The position numbers were made by a program, and so were the translations under genes. The notes beneath the pieces are model-generated. The model was not told where the DNA came from. It saw only the letters and a list, made by a program, of their open reading frames with translations, and ran no database searches. Positions 1 through 9,004 of a stretch of DNA of 38,492 bases are shown in pieces. The number at the start of each line of letters is the position of its first letter. The stretch's first letter is position 1. Source of the DNA: Ruegeria sp. HKCCA6707 (lineage in GTDB: Bacteria > Pseudomonadota > Alphaproteobacteria > Rhodobacterales > Rhodobacteraceae); NCBI RefSeq assembly GCF_013033515.1, contig NZ_WQEG01000016.1:1-38492 (forward strand), in the 5' to 3' direction.

Positions 1-1
1 A

Positions 2-304
2 CCACGTCGGCCGATAGCTCTAAGCCCAAAGCAGTCAATTGGCAGAACAGTATCCCAACTCTACAACTTTTACGCCGAAGCGCATCACCTGCCGCGTAGG
101 TTGTTGCGAAAATATAGTCTCGAAGTGCGTGCCGTACCATTGGGTATGCAATCAGTAGGCGTACCAAAACTTGCTCCTCGGTCAACCGATATTGAGAGGC
201 TACTTGACCTAGCTTTTGCGGGCGATCAAAGCGCTAGGACCTACCTAAAAAAGGTACGGCGCGGCTTTCGCTATTTTCCTCAGTTCAACATTTTTCAATC
301 CTAA
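2..304 (+). CDS. C-terminal part of an unrecognised protein, cut by the window edge
   Basis: The frame is open from the first complete codon to TAA at 302-304, giving about 100 residues with no start needed inside the window; TTG at 101 is only an internal candidate. I do not recognise the family. The tail is basic and aromatic (KKVRRGFRYFPQFNIF). Codon use is unlike the rest of the window: CTA leucine and AGG arginine recur, and both are rare in GC-rich roseobacter genes. The frame ends about 140 bases from the 3' end of tRNA-Leu, on the side where integrative elements insert, so it may belong to an acquired element. It could also be a decayed gene or a chance open frame. Confidence 0.35.
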   Translation, partial: PRRPIALSPKQSIGRTVSQLYNFYAEAHHLPRRLLRKYSLEVRAVPLGMQSVGVPKLAPRSTDIERLLDLAFAGDQSARTYLKKVRRGFRYFPQFNIFQS

Positions 305-405
305 AAATTACAAATCTTCGGATTCCCTCATAATCCGTCTGAAACCGCAGGCACGGAGATACCAAAGGTGGATATCGGGGTGGATAACGAGGGAAGGAAA
401 AATGA

Positions 406-442
406 AAATCTCAGTTAAATCAATTAGTTGTTGCTGAGATTT
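406..442 (-). terminator. candidate intrinsic terminator of tRNA-Leu
   Basis: A perfect 9-bp inverted repeat (AAATCTCAG at 406-414, CTGAGATTT at 434-442) has a 19-base loop. Read on the minus strand it starts at the tRNA CCA end and is followed by ATTTTCATTTTT. The stem is AT-rich and the loop long, so it is weak as an intrinsic terminator, but the position and T-rich tail fit. Confidence 0.4.
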
Positions 443-528
443 GGTGCCCAGGAGAGGACTCGAACCTCCACGTCCATACGGACACTAGCACCTGAAGCTA
501 GCGCGTCTACCAATTCCGCCACCTGGGC
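442..528 (-). tRNA. tRNA-Leu (anticodon CAG)
   Basis: On the minus strand the gene runs from GCCCAGG (528 downward) to CCTGGGC followed by A and an encoded CCA. The two acceptor arms pair over 7 bp. The anticodon stem CTAGC/GCTAG closes a 7-base loop TTCAGGT, so the anticodon is CAG, which reads CUG. A long variable arm (TGTCCGTATGGACG region) marks a class II tRNA, as expected for leucine, and the T arm carries GGTTCGAGTCC. Length is 87 bases with CCA. It is divergent from the NDUFA9-type gene. Confidence 0.97.
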
Positions 529-715
529 AGGTGTCGTGGAGGGGCGTTTAAGCCGAGTGGCCGGGGGCGTCAACCTGATTCAGGCAGTTTTTGAAAGTTT
601 TTTGAACCGGCGTTTGATGGTCTGTTGAACTGGGTCAGCGCGACGCAATTGCAGCTTGTTTGCACGACGCGAGAACGCTACATCAATTCAGGACCCAGAC
701 AGCAGGAGCGCCATC

Positions 716-1699
716 ATGTCCAAACTGGTCACGGTATACGGTGGATCGGGATTTGTCGGCCGGTATATCACGCGTCGACTGGCAGCCGAGGGCTGGCGTG
801 TTCGGGTGGCTGTGCGGCGACCGAATGAGGCGATGTTTGTGCGCCCCTATGGTGCGGTGGGGCAGGTCGAACCACTGTTGTGCAACATTCGCGACGATGG
901 CTCGGTTGATGCGGCCATGCATGGAGCAGACGCGGTGGTCAATTGCGTGGGCATCCTGAGCGAGATGGGCAAAAACGAATTCGACAGCGTGCAGGCCGAG
1001 GGCGCTGAACGTGTCGCGCGATTGGCAGCGGCGAACGGTATTTCCCGGATGGTGCATGTGTCGGCAATTGGTGCCGATGCGGGCGCCGCCAGCGCCTATT
1101 CCCGCACAAAAGCCGAAGGCGAGGCCGGAGTTCTGGCCCATATGCCCAACGCGATCATCCTGCGCCCTTCTGTGATTTTTGGCCCCGAAGATCAGTTCTT
1201 TAACCGGTTTGCAGCCATGACACGGATGGGTCCGTTTCTGCCTTTGGTCGGGGCCGAGACTAGGTTCCAGCCGGTTTACGTGGACGATGTGGCTCAGGCG
1301 GCGGTCAAAGGAGTATTGGAACAAGCTGCCCCCGGTACCTATGAGTTGGGCGGGCCCGAAGTTGCGACTTTCCGCGCGCTGATGCAGCAAATGTTGGATG
1401 TGATCCATCGCCGTCGCGTGATCCTGTCGGTGCCCTTCTTTGCGGCGCGTATCATGGCTGGTGTCCTGGACATCCTCAAATTCGTCAGTTTCCAACTGTT
1501 CCCGAACAATATCCTGACGCGTGATCAGTTGAAAAACCTGGCTCGTGACAACGTTGTGGCGGATGAGGCAAAAGGCTTTGCCGAATTGGGTATCCGCCCC
1601 ACGGCGCTTGAGGCTGTTTTGCCAGAATACCTTTGGAAATACCGTCCGAATGGTCAGTACGATGACATTCAGAACTCGGCCCAGAACCTGCGCAGCTGA
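716..1699 (+). CDS. complex I NDUFA9 subunit family protein (atypical SDR)
   Basis: This 327-residue protein is an NAD(P)-binding Rossmann protein of the atypical short-chain dehydrogenase type. The N-terminus MSKLVTVYGG continues into SGFVGRYI, giving a GxxGxxG nucleotide loop at about residues 9-15. NCVGIL, HVSAIGAD, SAYSRTKAEGE and LRPSVIFGPEDQFFNRF are the hallmarks of the NDUFA9/YfcH-like group. Mitochondrial NDUFA9 is an accessory subunit of respiratory complex I; in alphaproteobacteria the homologue is thought to have a related, less well defined role. ATG at 716 is preferred over the upstream in-frame start at 656 because AGGAG at 704-708 sits 7 bases before it. It ends directly against the stop of uppP on the other strand. 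Confidence 0.9.
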   Translation: MSKLVTVYGGSGFVGRYITRRLAAEGWRVRVAVRRPNEAMFVRPYGAVGQVEPLLCNIRDDGSVDAAMHGADAVVNCVGILSEMGKNEFDSVQAEGAERVARLAAANGISRMVHVSAIGADAGAASAYSRTKAEGEAGVLAHMPNAIILRPSVIFGPEDQFFNRFAAMTRMGPFLPLVGAETRFQPVYVDDVAQAAVKGVLEQAAPGTYELGGPEVATFRALMQQMLDVIHRRRVILSVPFFAARIMAGVLDILKFVSFQLFPNNILTRDQLKNLARDNVVADEAKGFAELGIRPTALEAVLPEYLWKYRPNGQYDDIQNSAQNLRS

Positions 1700-2503
1700 T
1701 CAGCTATAGGCGATCACCAACAGAATGACGCCCACGATCACCCGATAGATCACATAGGGCGTGAAGCTGATACTGCGCAGCAGGCGCATCATAAGCGTCA
1801 GCGCAAACAAGGCAGCAATGAACGCAAATGCGGCCGCGATAGCACCGTCCTTGGCCAATTGCGCATCCGCTTGACGGATCACATCGACAGACAGCAGCAC
1901 ACCCGAGGCCAGAATCGTCGGGATCGACATGAGCATGGCGATGCGTGCGCCGTCCTCGCGAGAATATCCCAGCTGCCGTGCGCCGGTGATTGTGATCCCG
2001 GATCGTGACGTGCCGGGGATCAGTGCCAGAACTTGCCACAGACCCATGATAACCGCATCACGGATCCCCCAATCTGCGGCTGTTTTGGTCTGCGCACCGC
2101 GCTGATCCATCACGTATAAGACCAGACCAAAGCCCAACATTGCCCAGCCTATTACGGCAACCGACCGCATCGCCTCGTTCCAGCCTGTGACATGCAGGAC
2201 CAGACCGACAAGTACAACTGGGATAGTCGCAATCCCAAGGCACAACGCCAAACGCGCCTGAGGAGAGGTGATCCGTCCCGATAAGACCTGCGGTATTCCG
2301 ATTAGAGCCTGTTTTACATCCCGCCAGAAATACAGAACCACCGCCCCAAGTGTTCCAACGTGCACGGCTACGTCGATCGCCAACCCGTGATCGTCCAAGC
2401 CGGTCAAGCCGGGGAGAAGAATAAGATGTCCCGATGACGAAATTGGCAGAAATTCAGTGACCCCCTGAATGATCGCCACGAGAATCAATTGAAAAAGACT
2501 CAT
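1700..2503 (-). CDS. uppP: undecaprenyl-diphosphatase UppP (BacA)
   Basis: This integral membrane enzyme removes a phosphate from undecaprenyl diphosphate, recycling the lipid carrier of peptidoglycan and surface glycan synthesis; excess gives bacitracin resistance. The protein has 267 residues, the usual family size. It shows both signature segments: EFLPISSSGHL at about residues 17-27 with catalytic Glu17 and His26, and LIPGTSRSGIT in the middle. Several hydrophobic helices follow. The ATG at 2503 is chosen; a TTG immediately upstream (2506) is in frame, but the AGGG Shine-Dalgarno-like run touches it. Its TGA abuts the stop of the NDUFA9-type gene inside a 12-bp palindrome. Confidence 0.96.
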   Translation of the reverse strand: MSLFQLILVAIIQGVTEFLPISSSGHLILLPGLTGLDDHGLAIDVAVHVGTLGAVVLYFWRDVKQALIGIPQVLSGRITSPQARLALCLGIATIPVVLVGLVLHVTGWNEAMRSVAVIGWAMLGFGLVLYVMDQRGAQTKTAADWGIRDAVIMGLWQVLALIPGTSRSGITITGARQLGYSREDGARIAMLMSIPTILASGVLLSVDVIRQADAQLAKDGAIAAAFAFIAALFALTLMMRLLRSISFTPYVIYRVIVGVILLVIAYS

Positions 2504-2658
2504 CAACCCTGCCGTGAAATTATAACGCTAAACTTGGGTTCAATGGGTATTCTTGTGACGTCAGAAAGGGAAGAGCTCATAATAGGTCCGATTCGGTTCT
2601 ATTTTCCGCACATTTTTTCCGAAAATTGGCGGTGTGGGGGTGGTATTTTGTCATTTAT

Positions 2659-2673
2659 GTCAGCAATACTGAC
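2659..2673. promoter_or_regulatory. candidate operator upstream of gltD
   Basis: GTCAG-N5-CTGAC is a perfect 5-bp-arm inverted repeat lying about 65 bases before the gltD start, in the AT-rich promoter stretch shared with the divergent uppP. A second symmetric site, TGACGTCA, lies at 2556-2563. I cannot assign either to a known regulator. Confidence 0.25.
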
Positions 2674-2735
2674 TTTTAATCCTCTACCCTATCCCCTAAA
2701 CAGGCGCGACCAAGCCAATTCATGGAGTCTGACCC

Positions 2736-4169
2736 GTGGCCAAGCAACCGATGCTCAAGTTTGTGCAGATCGATCGCGACATGCCGGAAAAGCGTGCCGC
2801 AGACGACCGCCGAGAGGACTTTGACGAAATCTATGCGGAATATGCCGCCGAGAAGGCCGCTGAGCAGGCCAGCCGGTGCAGCCAATGCGGTGTGCCTTAT
2901 TGTCAGTCGCATTGCCCCTTGCACAACAACATCCCTGACTGGCTTCGCCTGACTGCAACCGGTCGGTTGGAAGAGGCGTATGAGACCAGCCAAGCGACCA
3001 ATACCTTCCCGGAAATCTGTGGCCGCATCTGCCCGCAGGATCGCCTGTGTGAAGGCAATTGTGTGATCGAGCAATCGGGGCATGGTACGGTCACCATTGG
3101 CACGATTGAAAAATACATCACCGATACCGCTTGGGACAAAGGCTGGGTGAAGCCTGTGGCACCGAGCGTCGAGCGCGGCGAAAGCGTTGGCATTATCGGC
3201 GGAGGCCCCGGTGGCCTTGCCGCGGCCGACATGTTGCGGCGCGCGGGTATTCAGGTGACCGTCTATGACCGCTACGACCGCGCAGGTGGATTGCTGATGT
3301 ATGGCATTCCGGGGTTCAAACTGGAAAAAGACGTGGTTCAGCGGCGCAACGAATTGCTGGCCGATGGCGGGGTCGAGTTTGTTTTGAACTGCGACGTCGA
3401 TGCCGACAAGTTTCAAGAGATCCGCAGCAAGCATGACGCTGTGATCATTGCCACGGGTGTCTATAAATCGCGCGACCTTTCGATGCCTGGCAGCGGGTTG
3501 AACGGGATTGAGAAAGCCATTGATTTCCTCACGGCCTCAAACCGCAAAAGCTTTGGCGACGATGTTGAAGACTTCGACAATGGCCGCCTGAATGCAGCAG
3601 GCAAAAAGGTCGTGGTCATTGGCGGTGGTGATACCGCCATGGATTGTGTGCGGACCTCGGTCCGACAGGGCGCGACCTCGGTCAAATGCCTTTATCGCCG
3701 TGATCGAGCGAATATGCCTGGTTCGCAGCGCGAAACGCAAAACGCTGAAGAGGAAGGCGTGATCTTTGAATGGTTGAGCGCGCCCAAAGGCTTTACCGGA
3801 GACGACAAGGTTTCGGGCGTCATGGTGCAGAAAATGCGTTTGGGTCAGCCCGATGCATCGGGCCGCCAAGCTCCCGAAGTGATCGAGGGCGCGGATTATG
3901 TCGAAGAGGCTGATCTGGTGATCAAGGCGCTGGGCTTTGAACCCGAAGACCTGCCCACCCTGTTCGGCCAGCCCGATCTGCCTGTGACCCGATGGGGCAC
4001 CGTCAAGGCGGCGTTCCAAACCGGCGCGACCGAAATGGACGGTGTTTATGCCATCGGCGATATTGTACGCGGTGCGTCACTGGTGGTCTGGGCCATCCGT
4101 GACGGGCGCGACTGCGCTGACGCAATCATCGACCGGTTTAACGCCAAGGCGGCAGTTGCGGCGGAATAA
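2736..4169 (+). CDS. gltD: glutamate synthase (NADPH) small subunit GltD
   Basis: GltD passes electrons from NADPH through FAD and iron-sulfur clusters to GltB, for glutamate formation from glutamine and 2-oxoglutarate. The 477-residue protein starts with a cysteine-rich cluster domain: Cys48, 51, 56, 60 (CSQCGVPYCQSHC) and Cys95, 99, 105, 109 (CGRICPQDRLCEGNC). An FAD loop GIIGGGPGGLAAA follows at about 152-164, a second nucleotide fold KVVVIGGGDTAMDC (NADPH) at about 290, and the closing VYAIGDIVRG motif. The start is GTG at 2736 with GGAG 8 bases upstream; ATG at 2751 is a less likely alternative. gltB follows after 118 bases, so the two are probably cotranscribed with gltD first. Confidence 0.97.
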   Translation: MAKQPMLKFVQIDRDMPEKRAADDRREDFDEIYAEYAAEKAAEQASRCSQCGVPYCQSHCPLHNNIPDWLRLTATGRLEEAYETSQATNTFPEICGRICPQDRLCEGNCVIEQSGHGTVTIGTIEKYITDTAWDKGWVKPVAPSVERGESVGIIGGGPGGLAAADMLRRAGIQVTVYDRYDRAGGLLMYGIPGFKLEKDVVQRRNELLADGGVEFVLNCDVDADKFQEIRSKHDAVIIATGVYKSRDLSMPGSGLNGIEKAIDFLTASNRKSFGDDVEDFDNGRLNAAGKKVVVIGGGDTAMDCVRTSVRQGATSVKCLYRRDRANMPGSQRETQNAEEEGVIFEWLSAPKGFTGDDKVSGVMVQKMRLGQPDASGRQAPEVIEGADYVEEADLVIKALGFEPEDLPTLFGQPDLPVTRWGTVKAAFQTGATEMDGVYAIGDIVRGASLVVWAIRDGRDCADAIIDRFNAKAAVAAE

Positions 4170-4287
4170 CGACCCGCAGCAGTTTATCAAAAAATGCTCC
4201 GTAAGGGGCGGCGTTCACAGCCGGACGCCAGCACAGATCAAACCCGGGGACGACGCAGCGATGCCCCTCGGAAGAAGGAGACAGCCA

Positions 4288-7200
4288 ATGACCAAATACG
4301 ATGCCGATTGGGTGCGGGCGGAAGAGACCAAGCGCAAGTGGATGGTGGAAAATGGTCTCTATTCCGAGGAGGAAGAGCATTCGTCCTGCGGCGTCGGGCT
4401 TGTTGTGTCCGTCGACGGACAGCCGTCGCGCAAGGTAGTTGACGCTGGCATTGATGCGCTCAAGGCGATTTGGCACCGGGGTGCGGTGGATGCGGATGGT
4501 AAAACCGGTGACGGCGCAGGGATCCATGTGCAGATCCCGGTTTCGTTTTTCTACGACCAGATCCGTCGCACCGGGCATGAACCCAAGCTGGATCAGCTGA
4601 TCGCGGTCGGTCAGGTCTTTCTACCGCGGACCGATTTCGGTGCGCAGGAACAATGCCGGACGATTGTTGAAACCGAAGTGCTGCGCATGGGTTACTACAT
4701 CTATGGATGGCGCCATGTGCCGGTTGATGTGACCTGTCTGGGTGAAAAGGCCAACGCGACCCGCCCCGAGATCGAACAAATCCTGATCTCGAACTCCAAA
4801 GGTGTGGACGAAGAGACATTCGAGCGCGAGCTGTATGTCATCCGTCGCCGTATCGAAAAAGCGGCGGCAGCGGTGGGAATTTCGGGCCTGTATCTGGCGT
4901 CGCTGTCCTGCCGGTCGATCATCTACAAGGGCATGATGCTGGCCGAGCAGGTTGCGGTATTCTATCCCGACCTGATGGACGAGCGGTTCGAATCAGCCTT
5001 TGCCATTTATCACCAGCGGTATTCTACAAACACCTTCCCGCAATGGTGGCTGGCGCAACCATTCCGCATGTTGGCGCATAACGGCGAGATCAACACGTTG
5101 AAGGGCAACATCAACTGGATGAAAAGCCACGAGATCCGCATGGCCAGCGGCACTTTTGGCGACTATGCCGAAGACATCAAGCCGATTATCGCCGGAGGAT
5201 CATCGGATTCGGCCGCATTAGACTCGGTTTTTGAGGTTTTGGTGCGTGCAGGTCGTTCCGCGCCCATGGCGAAAACCATGCTGGTGCCGGAAAGCTGGTC
5301 CAAACAGGCGGTCGAACTGCCGCAAGCCTGGCGGGACATGTATTCCTATTGCAACTCGGTGATGGAGCCTTGGGATGGTCCGGCGGCTTTGGCGATGACC
5401 GATGGCCGTTGGGTCTGTGCCGGGTTGGACCGGAACGGCCTGCGCCCGATGCGCTATGTGGTCACCGGTGACGGGCTGGTCATCGCTGGATCTGAGGCGG
5501 GCATGGTGCCCATCGACGAATCCAGCGTTGTCGAAAAGGGCGCGCTTGGCCCCGGTCAAATGCTGGCCGTCGACATGAAAAAGGGCAAGCTGTACCGTGA
5601 CAAGCAGATCAAGGACAAGCTGGCCCGGGCGCTGCCGTTTGGTGAATGGGTCGCCAAGATCAACGATCTGGATGAATCGCTGGCAGGCGTAACCGAAACC
5701 CCGATCTTCTCGGGCGCAGAGCTGCGCAAGCGGCAAATCGCAGCCGGGTATTCGGTTGAGGAACTGGAACAGATCCTGGCACCGATGGCCGAAGATGGCA
5801 AAGAATCTCTGGCCTCGATGGGCGATGATACCCCTTCGGCGGTTCTGTCCAAGCAATACCGCCCGCTCAGCCATTTCTTCCGGCAGAATTTCAGCCAGGT
5901 GACCAACCCGCCGATCGACAGTTTGCGTGAATACCGGGTGATGTCGCTGAAGACGCGGTTTGCCAACCTCAAGAACGTTTTGGACGAAGACAGCAGCCAG
6001 ACCGAAATCGTGGTTCTGGAAAGCCCCTTTGTCGGCAATGCGCAATGGGACAAGCTCGTCGAAAGCTTCGACGCACCGCTGGCAGAGATTGACTGTAGCT
6101 TCGAGCCTGGACAAGGCGCGCTCAGCGCCGCCTTGGCCCGTGTCAGAGCCGAAGCAGAAGAGGCCGTGCGCTCGGGCGCCGGGCATCTGGTTCTGTCAGA
6201 CATGAATTCAGGCGAGGGCCGTGTGGCGATGCCGATGATCCTGGCGACCAGTGCGGTGCATTCGCATCTGACGCGGCAGGGGCTGCGGACCTTCTGTTCG
6301 CTGAACGTGCGGTCAGCGGAATGTGTTGATCCGCACTATTTCGCCGTCCTGATCGGCTGCGGTGCGACCGTTGTAAACGCTTATTTGGCCGAAGATTCGC
6401 TGGCCGACCGTATTGATCGTGGCTTGCTGGATGGCACTTTGACCGAGAATGTCGCGCGCTATCGCGAAGCCATTGACCAGGGTCTGCTGAAGATCATGGC
6501 CAAGATGGGGATCTCGGTGATTTCGTCCTATCGCGGTGGCCTGAACTTTGAGGCCGTTGGCCTCAGCCGTGCGATGGTGGCTGAGTACTTCCCCGGCATG
6601 ACCAGCCGTATTTCAGGCATCGGTGTTACCGGGATCCAGACCAAGCTTGAAGAGATTCACGCCAAGGGTTGGGACAGTGGCTTGGACGTGTTGCCCATCG
6701 GCGGTTTCTACAAGGCGCGCCAGTCGGGTGAGACCCATGCGTGGGAAGCGACCTCGATGCATATGATGCAGATGGCCTGTAACAGAGCCTCATATGAGCT
6801 GTGGAAACAGTATTCGGCCAAGATGCAATCGAACCCTCCGATCCATCTGCGCGATCTGATGGATTTCAAGCCGATGGGCAAACCGGTGCCGATTGAAGAG
6901 GTCGAGTCGATCACCTCGATCCGCAAACGTTTTGTCACGCCGGGCATGAGCCTTGGTGCATTGAGCCCAGAGGCCCACAAAACGCTGAACGTGGCGATGA
7001 ACCGGATCGGGGCCAAGTCCGACTCGGGCGAAGGCGGCGAAGATCCAGCGCATTTTGTGCCGGAGCCCAATGGCGACAACCCGTCCGCCAAGATCAAACA
7101 GGTGGCCTCGGGCCGGTTCGGTGTGACGGCTGAGTACCTGAACCAATGTGAGGAACTTGAGATCAAGGTGGCCCAGGGGGCGAAACCTGGTGAGGGTGGT

Positions 7201-8820
7201 CAGCTGCCGGGCATGAAGGTCACCGACCTGATCGCACGTCTGCGTCACTCGACCAAGGGCGTGACGCTGATCTCTCCGCCGCCGCACCACGATATCTATT
7301 CGATCGAGGATCTGGCGCAGCTGATCTATGACCTCAAGCAGATCAATCCGCGCTGCAAGGTGACCGTGAAACTGGTGGCGTCCTCAGGCGTGGGCACGAT
7401 TGCTGCCGGTGTGGCCAAGGCCAAGGCGGACGTGATCCTGATTTCGGGCCACAATGGCGGCACCGGCGCGTCGCCCGCGACCAGCATCAAATATGCTGGT
7501 CTGCCATGGGAGATGGGCCTGACCGAGGCGCATCAGGTTCTGGCGATGAACAACCTGCGCGACCGCGTGACCCTGCGCACCGATGGCGGGTTGCGCACCG
7601 GGCGCGACATCGTCATGGCCGCGATGATGGGGGCCGAGGAATACGGGATCGGCACTGCCGCGCTGATCGCGATGGGCTGTATCATGGTGCGTCAGTGCCA
7701 GTCGAACACTTGCCCGGTTGGCGTCTGTACGCAGGACGAAAGCTTGCGCGCCAAATTCACCGGCAATGCAGATAAGGTCGTCAACCTGATCACCTTCTAC
7801 GCGCAGGAAGTGCGCGAGCTGCTGGCCAGCCTAGGCGCGCGGTCCATTGACGAGATCATCGGGCGCGCGGACCTTCTGGCGCAGGTCAGCCGGGGTTCAG
7901 CGCATCTGGATGATCTGGACCTCAATCCGCTGCTGATCACCGTCGATGGGGCACATGACATCGTTTATGACCGCGAAAAAGAGCGCAACGCGGTACCCGA
8001 TACGCTGGACGCCGAGATCGTGCGTGACGCGGCCCGGTTCCTGAAAGATGGTGAGAAAATGCAGCTGTCCTATGCGGTGCAGAACACGCACCGGACCGTG
8101 GGTACGCGCGTCTCCAGCCATATCGTGCAGAATTTTGGAATGCGGAACACGTTCCAGGACGACCACCTGCATGTGAAACTGCAAGGCTCGGCCGGTCAGT
8201 CTTTGGGCGCGTTTGCAGCACCGGGTCTCAAGCTTGAAGTTTCGGGCGACGCCAATGACTATGTCGGCAAGGGCCTGTCGGGGGGCACCATTGTCGTGCG
8301 CCCGCCACAGATCAGCCCCTTGAAAGCGGATGAGAACACCATCATCGGCAACACCGTTCTTTACGGGGCCACCGACGGCCACCTGTTCGCCGCAGGCCGC
8401 GCGGGTGAACGCTTTGCGGTCCGCAACTCGGGCGCCAAAGTGGTGATCGAGGGCTGCGGGTCGAACGGGTGTGAATACATGACCGGCGGTGTAGCCGTCA
8501 TTCTGGGTGAGATCGGTGCCAACTTTGGCGCTGGCATGACCGGCGGCATGGCTTACCTGTACGACCCTGAAGGCAAAGCAGAGGCGTTGATGAATCTGGA
8601 AACGCTGGTGACCTGCCCGGTAACGGTGGACCATTGGGAAGATCAGCTGAGATCGCTTGTCGAACGTCACGCGGCAGAAACGCACAGCCGCAAGGCAGCC
8701 GACGTATTGCAGCACTGGGATGTGGAAAAGGGTAACTTTATTCAGGTCTGCCCCAAGGAAATGCTGAACAAGCTCAGCCATCCGCTGACCAACGAAGTTG
8801 AGGCTGTTCCAGCAGAGTAG
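4288..8820 (+). CDS. gltB: glutamate synthase large subunit GltB
   Basis: The catalytic alpha subunit of GOGAT has 1510 residues, normal for the family. ATG 4288 is chosen because AAGGAG (4275-4280) sits 7 bases before it; the frame stays open further upstream, into gltD, but has no support there. Maturation should remove 33 residues to expose Cys34 (HSSCGVGL), the glutamine amidotransferase nucleophile. The amidotransferase domain contains RYSTNTFPQWWLAQPFR and HNGEIN. The central and FMN domains follow with GGEDP, KPGEGGQLPG and SGHNGGTGASP. The 3Fe-4S cysteines are in MGCIMVRQCQSNTCPVGVC near residue 1131. The C-terminal GXGXG beta-helix domain has GGTIVVRPP and EGCGSNGCEYMTGG. It ends at a strong terminator. 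Confidence 0.98.
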   Translation: MTKYDADWVRAEETKRKWMVENGLYSEEEEHSSCGVGLVVSVDGQPSRKVVDAGIDALKAIWHRGAVDADGKTGDGAGIHVQIPVSFFYDQIRRTGHEPKLDQLIAVGQVFLPRTDFGAQEQCRTIVETEVLRMGYYIYGWRHVPVDVTCLGEKANATRPEIEQILISNSKGVDEETFERELYVIRRRIEKAAAAVGISGLYLASLSCRSIIYKGMMLAEQVAVFYPDLMDERFESAFAIYHQRYSTNTFPQWWLAQPFRMLAHNGEINTLKGNINWMKSHEIRMASGTFGDYAEDIKPIIAGGSSDSAALDSVFEVLVRAGRSAPMAKTMLVPESWSKQAVELPQAWRDMYSYCNSVMEPWDGPAALAMTDGRWVCAGLDRNGLRPMRYVVTGDGLVIAGSEAGMVPIDESSVVEKGALGPGQMLAVDMKKGKLYRDKQIKDKLARALPFGEWVAKINDLDESLAGVTETPIFSGAELRKRQIAAGYSVEELEQILAPMAEDGKESLASMGDDTPSAVLSKQYRPLSHFFRQNFSQVTNPPIDSLREYRVMSLKTRFANLKNVLDEDSSQTEIVVLESPFVGNAQWDKLVESFDAPLAEIDCSFEPGQGALSAALARVRAEAEEAVRSGAGHLVLSDMNSGEGRVAMPMILATSAVHSHLTRQGLRTFCSLNVRSAECVDPHYFAVLIGCGATVVNAYLAEDSLADRIDRGLLDGTLTENVARYREAIDQGLLKIMAKMGISVISSYRGGLNFEAVGLSRAMVAEYFPGMTSRISGIGVTGIQTKLEEIHAKGWDSGLDVLPIGGFYKARQSGETHAWEATSMHMMQMACNRASYELWKQYSAKMQSNPPIHLRDLMDFKPMGKPVPIEEVESITSIRKRFVTPGMSLGALSPEAHKTLNVAMNRIGAKSDSGEGGEDPAHFVPEPNGDNPSAKIKQVASGRFGVTAEYLNQCEELEIKVAQGAKPGEGGQLPGMKVTDLIARLRHSTKGVTLISPPPHHDIYSIEDLAQLIYDLKQINPRCKVTVKLVASSGVGTIAAGVAKAKADVILISGHNGGTGASPATSIKYAGLPWEMGLTEAHQVLAMNNLRDRVTLRTDGGLRTGRDIVMAAMMGAEEYGIGTAALIAMGCIMVRQCQSNTCPVGVCTQDESLRAKFTGNADKVVNLITFYAQEVRELLASLGARSIDEIIGRADLLAQVSRGSAHLDDLDLNPLLITVDGAHDIVYDREKERNAVPDTLDAEIVRDAARFLKDGEKMQLSYAVQNTHRTVGTRVSSHIVQNFGMRNTFQDDHLHVKLQGSAGQSLGAFAAPGLKLEVSGDANDYVGKGLSGGTIVVRPPQISPLKADENTIIGNTVLYGATDGHLFAAGRAGERFAVRNSGAKVVIEGCGSNGCEYMTGGVAVILGEIGANFGAGMTGGMAYLYDPEGKAEALMNLETLVTCPVTVDHWEDQLRSLVERHAAETHSRKAADVLQHWDVEKGNFIQVCPKEMLNKLSHPLTNEVEAVPAE

Positions 8821-8842
8821 GCCCACTTGTCGAACACGTTCC

Positions 8843-8880
8843 AAAGCCCTGCGTGACTCAGAAACCACGCAGGGCTTTTT
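8843..8880 (+). terminator. rho-independent terminator of gltDB
   Basis: A 13-bp perfect stem, AAAGCCCTGCGTG (8843-8855) with CACGCAGGGCTTT (8866-8878), closes a 10-base loop and runs into a T tract. It lies 22 bases after the gltB stop. Confidence 0.92.
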
Positions 8881-9004
8881 GTTTTCGACGCCAATTTGTG
8901 TCAAATCTTGCGATACAGCACCTAAAACGCCTAGCTTTGGCCACGGTTTCTTCGGGAACGCGCAATAGAATGCCTGGTGATACCCCGGCAGAAGTGGATT
9001 CTGA

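Noticed and set aside
683..1495. Long minus-strand open frame opposite the NDUFA9-type gene
   Set aside because: Its translation is His/Arg/Gln-rich, the usual mirror of a GC-rich gene; the plus strand encodes a clear family.
4042..4287. In-frame extension of gltB by 82 residues into gltD
   Set aside because: It overlaps gltD, has no ribosome site, and ATG 4288 has AAGGAG at ideal spacing and places the amidotransferase Cys at residue 34 after a normal propeptide.
5218..6186. Long minus-strand open frames opposite gltB (also 7897-8904)
   Set aside because: Mirror frames of a well-recognised gene, with no ribosome site and no family resemblance.
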